DNA of 64,000 bases, from positions 62,001 through 126,000 of the forward strand of contig NZ_MRUH01000022.1 of the NCBI RefSeq assembly GCF_001922985.1. The letters run 5' to 3'. Numbering within the stretch: the stretch's first letter is position 1; each line of letters opens with the position of its first letter. This stretch comes from Teredinibacter waterburyi (GTDB taxonomy: Bacteria; Pseudomonadota; Gammaproteobacteria; Pseudomonadales; Cellvibrionaceae). Positions 61,120-64,000 of this stretch are shown piece after piece. The notes under the pieces are model-generated. The model was not told where the DNA came from. It ran no database searches and worked only from the letters and a program-made list of their open reading frames with translations. Both the position numbers and the translations under genes were made by a program.

Positions 61120-62142
61120 TTAGGGGCTGCTAGGGGCACGTACCGAGACATCATTTAGCGATTCAACAATGCGAAGGTAGCTTTCGAACCTAGTACTACA
61201 AATGGCGCCTTTTTCTAGGGCTTCCGCTATAGCGCAGTGCGGTTCGATTTGATGTTTACAGTCACGAAACTTACAGTGACCCGCAAGCTCGCGTAATTCG
61301 ACAAAACCATAGATCACCTCGGCAGCATCGAGATGCCACAACCCAAATTCACGAATGCCGGGGGAGTCGATACAGTCACCGCCGGATTCAAAATGGTAGA
61401 GCCGTGAGTGCGTGGTTGTGTGCTTGCCTTTACTGACCTCTGCAGACAGTTCGCCAACTTTTAATTCTTCATCTGGCAGCAAGGATTGAATTAGCGACGA
61501 TTTGCCAACCCCAGACTGGCCGACGAATATGCTTGTTTTGTCCTGCAGTGCTGTTTTTAGATCGCGAAACCCATCGAGTAGTTTCGCGGACACCTCAATT
61601 ACGTTGTAGCCGAGTTGTGTGTAGATTGCGGTTGTCGCTTCCATTTTTGTTCGCTTTTCGGCTTGGAGCAGATCGCTTTTGTTGATCAAAAGTACTGGCG
61701 TAATATCGAGGTTTTCTGCTGCTACGATATATCGATCAATCAACCCGGCGAAGGGTTCAGGCTCTGAGGCAATAGTGATCAGCATGGTGTCGATATTGGC
61801 GGCGACTGGGCGCATCTTGCCGTAGATGTCCGGGCGATAGAGCCTGTTGCGGCTGGGTTCGATCGATGTGATTACCCCTATATCATCGCTAGCGCGCCAT
61901 ACTATGCGGTCACCGGTAACAAGTTCTTTAATGTTTGCGCGGATGTGACAGCGGTGCTTTACGCCATGCTCATCTTCAATTTCGGCTTGTTTGCCATAGT
62001 GAGTAATAACCAATCCGCGCTGCTCTATACCGAGCGATGTATCGTCGGTTAGGCTATCCGAATCTCGTGCTTTTCGTCGCGAACTTTGTTGCTGAGCGGC
62101 AATTCGGCGCGACTGCTGGTGGGTGAGTTTACGTTTACTCAC
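61120..62142 (-). CDS. rsgA: RsgA, 30S-subunit maturation GTPase
   Basis: RsgA is a circularly permuted GTPase that checks late 30S assembly. The 340-residue protein has a basic N-terminus, an OB domain (about 45-110), then G4 (INKSDLL) before G1 (GQSGVGKSSLIQ) and G3 (DSPGIREFGL), which is the permuted order. The C-terminal zinc site is Cys/His-rich (CKFRDCKHQIEPHC). It is divergent from orn, the usual neighbour. Confidence 0.96.
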   Translation of the reverse strand: MSKRKLTHQQSRRIAAQQQSSRRKARDSDSLTDDTSLGIEQRGLVITHYGKQAEIEDEHGVKHRCHIRANIKELVTGDRIVWRASDDIGVITSIEPSRNRLYRPDIYGKMRPVAANIDTMLITIASEPEPFAGLIDRYIVAAENLDITPVLLINKSDLLQAEKRTKMEATTAIYTQLGYNVIEVSAKLLDGFRDLKTALQDKTSIFVGQSGVGKSSLIQSLLPDEELKVGELSAEVSKGKHTTTHSRLYHFESGGDCIDSPGIREFGLWHLDAAEVIYGFVELRELAGHCKFRDCKHQIEPHCAIAEALEKGAICSTRFESYLRIVESLNDVSVRAPSSP

Positions 62143-62254
62143 GGTTGAGCAAATGTGTGAGTGGGACAGGTAAGCGGTAAGCGAGCGGGTAGTTCTGGCA
62201 AATGGGGACTTCCTCTTCTAGAATCGGCAAACACCAATTGTAGTGGAAAATGAA

Positions 62255-62797
62255 ATGACAATCAGTGAAAACAACCTTATCTGGATCGATTTGGAAATGA
62301 CCGGTCTCAGTCCAGAGAACGACACCATTATCGAGATTGCAACTATCGTCACCGATAGCCAGCTAAATACACTTGCCGAAGGACCTATGCTGGCTATTGT
62401 ACAAGCGCCGCAGGTCATGGCCGCAATGGACGAGTGGTGTACGACGCAGCACGGTAAGTCTGGGTTAACCCAGCGGGTACTCGATAGCAAAACGTCCATG
62501 GCAACAGCCGAGGATGCAACGTTAGCGTTTTTGCGTAACTGGGTGCCGGCGGGCAAGTCGCCTATGTGTGGAAATTCGATTGGGCAGGATCGGCGTTTTT
62601 TACAGCGATTTATGCCGCAGCTCGCCGACTATTTTCACTATCGCAATATCGACGTTAGTACCTTAAAAGAGTTGGCTGCGCGCTGGCGCCCGGAAGCACT
62701 GGAAGGGTTTGCAAAGTCAGGCGCCCACTTGGCGCTTGATGATATTAGAGAGTCAATTGCAGAGCTTCAGCACTATCGAAAACACTTTATTCGCTAG
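62255..62797 (+). CDS. orn: Oligoribonuclease
   Basis: Orn degrades very short RNAs, including pGpG from cyclic di-GMP breakdown. The 180-residue product starts [20 protein letters not shown]; Asp and Glu of DLE are metal ligands, with further motif segments [25 protein letters not shown] and [11 protein letters not shown] (the DEDDh His and Asp). I use ATG 62255, which has GGAA six bases upstream; a GTG at 62243 would add four residues. Confidence 0.96.
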   Translation: MTISENNLIWIDLEMTGLSPENDTIIEIATIVTDSQLNTLAEGPMLAIVQAPQVMAAMDEWCTTQHGKSGLTQRVLDSKTSMATAEDATLAFLRNWVPAGKSPMCGNSIGQDRRFLQRFMPQLADYFHYRNIDVSTLKELAARWRPEALEGFAKSGAHLALDDIRESIAELQHYRKHFIR

Positions 62798-62869
62798 TGA
62801 GAACTAACCCGCAAAGCCATTAAAACAAAGGGATTTTGTCATCTAAACGTTAACTTGCTGATGTTCGGC

Positions 62870-62918
62870 GTGTGTAGCATTCAGTTGCTAACGAGGGGGG
62901 TTCCCCTTAACTACACAC
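62870..62918. other. Nested inverted repeat between orn and the next gene
   Basis: GTGTGTAG at 62870-62877 pairs with CTACACAC at 62911-62918, enclosing an inner GGGG/CCCC stem near 62897-62906. It may be the orn terminator or part of the next gene's leader. Confidence 0.45.
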
Positions 62919-62943
62919 ACTTTTAGCTCGACGGATTGAGTAC

Positions 62944-63240
62944 ATGGCTTCATCAGATAGCAGTGGGCCTGGCAAGGGTTCTACCCCTAGCTCTACACCC
63001 ACACGGGAAAAGCGCGGTGCACAGCCGCCAATACCTAGGAACTTAGAAGAGTTTTTGAACGAGGAGCAACTACTGTCACTGCGACTTATGCGTGGTTTCG
63101 GCTGGAGTCTTGCGTTTATAAGACGGCCGCTATTTCAGGAACCGCTAGTCGTTGTTACCAGTGACGAACAAAATAAAGTCGGCATCTTGGAACCTGACGG
63201 TTCTATCAATACCCGTGAGTCCGTCGCGATGCGCCATTAG
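62944..63240 (+). CDS. Conserved small hypothetical protein
   Basis: The 98-residue protein has a disordered Ser/Pro/Gly/Lys-rich N-terminus (about 1-30) and a compact C-terminal part with NEEQLLSLRLMRGFGWSLAF, IRRPLFQEPLVVV and ILEPDGSIN. I recall similar small proteins in Pseudomonas with a segment like FVRRPLFQEP, but no function is known to me. No signal peptide is seen. An in-frame stop ends it at 63240, before a TATAAT at 63291. Confidence 0.7.
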   Translation: MASSDSSGPGKGSTPSSTPTREKRGAQPPIPRNLEEFLNEEQLLSLRLMRGFGWSLAFIRRPLFQEPLVVVTSDEQNKVGILEPDGSINTRESVAMRH

Positions 63241-63290
63241 CGTGACGGATACCTGAGCGGAATCTGAGCGCGCTTTTACCTTCTCTCGCG

Positions 63291-63296
63291 TATAAT
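63291..63296 (+). promoter_or_regulatory. Candidate -10 element for the MFS gene
   Basis: A perfect TATAAT lies 65 bases before the GTG start. The -35 region is poor. Confidence 0.35.
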
Positions 63297-63307
63297 CACG
63301 TCTCTGT

Positions 63308-63329
63308 TGCCGTCTTTCGACGGCATTTT
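63308..63329 (+). terminator. Hairpin with T tract between the small gene and the MFS gene
   Basis: TGCCGTC at 63308-63314 pairs with GACGGCA at 63319-63325 around TTTC, followed by TTTTC. It may terminate the gene ending at 63240. Confidence 0.6.
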
Positions 63330-63361
63330 CATTTCTTAGATGTATAAAAGGTTGTTATAGC

Positions 63362-64000
63362 GTGCTCACCTCATTTATGTATCGGGGTCGCCACCTGTTG
63401 ACGTTTGGTTTTCTCGCCGTCTTTCTTGGCAATTTTGGTCAGTCTTTTTATCTCGGTAGTTATGGTGCGAGTATTCAGCAGGCACTACACCTTTCAGCTA
63501 CTCAATACGGTTTTATCTATTCGTTAGCGACGCTACTTGCCGGCAGCAGTTTAATGTTGCTGGGTGGGCGCATCGACAAGATGCCGCTGTTGCGTTTTGT
63601 CAGTTTAGTGGCGGCGGGTTTATTTGTGGCGAGCTTGCTGTTTTTACTGGCGTCGAATGTGTACGGCTTGCTGGCGGCGTTTTTTATGGTGCGGTTGTGT
63701 GGTCAGGGTTTGTTGCCGCACACAGGTATAACCACAATGGCGCGGTGTTTTGATAGTCACCGAGGGAAAGCGATTAGTATTGCCGGTAGTGGTGTTCCTG
63801 TTGGCGAAATTGTTTTGCCGCTGTTGGCCGCGTTCAGCATTGCAACCTTTGGTTGGCAGCAGAGCTGGCTATTGGTAAGCCTTGTTATTCCGCTGGTGTT
63901 TTTGCCGTTAACTTGGTGGTTGTTGCGCGCCGCCAGCGCCGAGGGCTTTGATTTTTCGGGCGGTGAGGAACCAGCAAACACAGAGACGAATAAGTCGCCT
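63362..64000 (+). CDS. MFS transporter, N-terminal part (truncated by window edge)
   Basis: From a GTG at 63362 an open frame of 213 codons runs off the window end without a stop; an ATG at 63377 is an alternative start. The product has six hydrophobic segments in the N-terminal pattern of the major facilitator superfamily, with FGFLAVFLGNFGQSFYLGSY, a GGRIDKMPLLRF loop between helices 2 and 3, and a DSHRGKAISIAGSGVPVGE segment between helices 4 and 5. The substrate cannot be told; the loop sequence fits efflux or monocarboxylate-type carriers. Confidence 0.85.
   Translation, partial: MLTSFMYRGRHLLTFGFLAVFLGNFGQSFYLGSYGASIQQALHLSATQYGFIYSLATLLAGSSLMLLGGRIDKMPLLRFVSLVAAGLFVASLLFLLASNVYGLLAAFFMVRLCGQGLLPHTGITTMARCFDSHRGKAISIAGSGVPVGEIVLPLLAAFSIATFGWQQSWLLVSLVIPLVFLPLTWWLLRAASAEGFDFSGGEEPANTETNKSP

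Overview
The window is chromosomal core DNA of a gammaproteobacterium. Gene neighbourhoods follow the Pseudomonas and E. coli order: mlaC-ibaG-murA-hisG-hisD; degS/zapG/zapE next to rplM-rpsI-petABC-sspAB; rsmI | lpoA-yraN-diaA-dolP; ubiB-ubiJ-ubiE; hslU-hslV-SPOR-priA | rpmE; ponA | pilMNOPQ-aroK-aroB-damX; gltB-gltD-hemE; psd-rhodanese; rsgA | orn. Ubiquinone genes, type IV pilus genes and several lineage-specific differences suggest a marine Cellvibrionales-like organism. That placement is inference; no rRNA or tRNA gene is present to test it. I saw no insertion sequence, prophage or CRISPR array.

Layout. 1-5 kb: the end of a Ca2+/cation antiporter gene, an mlaC without its ABC transporter genes, ibaG, murA, hisG and hisD. 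5-6.7 kb: a DUF2059-like lipoprotein and an unrecognised gene. 6.8-10.5 kb: frdCAB, a di-haem quinol:fumarate reductase operon of the Wolinella type in which haem ligands, FAD histidine, active-site residues and cluster cysteines are all visible. 10.6-14.6 kb: DegS-like protease, ZapG, ZapE and a periplasmic solute-binding-like protein. 15-20.3 kb: rplM-rpsI, the Rieske gene, one gene coding for a fused cytochrome b/cytochrome c1, and sspAB. 20.5-24.6 kb: a Yip1-family membrane protein, a DEDD-exonuclease-like protein, and a lemA-M48 peptidase pair. 24.7-29.3 kb: envelope and division-linked genes dolP, diaA, yraN, lpoA, with rsmI divergent. 29.3-38.4 kb: ubiBJE, a DUF971 protein, hslUV, a SPOR protein and priA. 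38.6-50.2 kb: rpmE, ponA, pilMNOPQ, aroKB and damX. 50.6-57.6 kb: gltBD and hemE. 58-64 kb: a degenerate HD-GYP protein, psd, a rhodanese, rsgA, orn, a small conserved protein and a truncated MFS transporter gene.

How the genes fit together. Much of the window serves the cell envelope (mlaC, murA, degS, lpoA, dolP, ponA, pil genes, SPOR proteins, psd) and respiration (frdCAB, petA plus petBC, ubi genes). The fused cytochrome b/c1 and the Wolinella-type fumarate reductase lie 6 kb apart and are the most distinctive content. No clearly new multi-gene system was found. The best candidates for a second look are the fused bc1 subunit, the frd operon with its inverted repeat and unknown upstream neighbour, the degenerate HD-GYP protein, the M48 peptidase with a TerB-like tail, and a structured rpmE leader.
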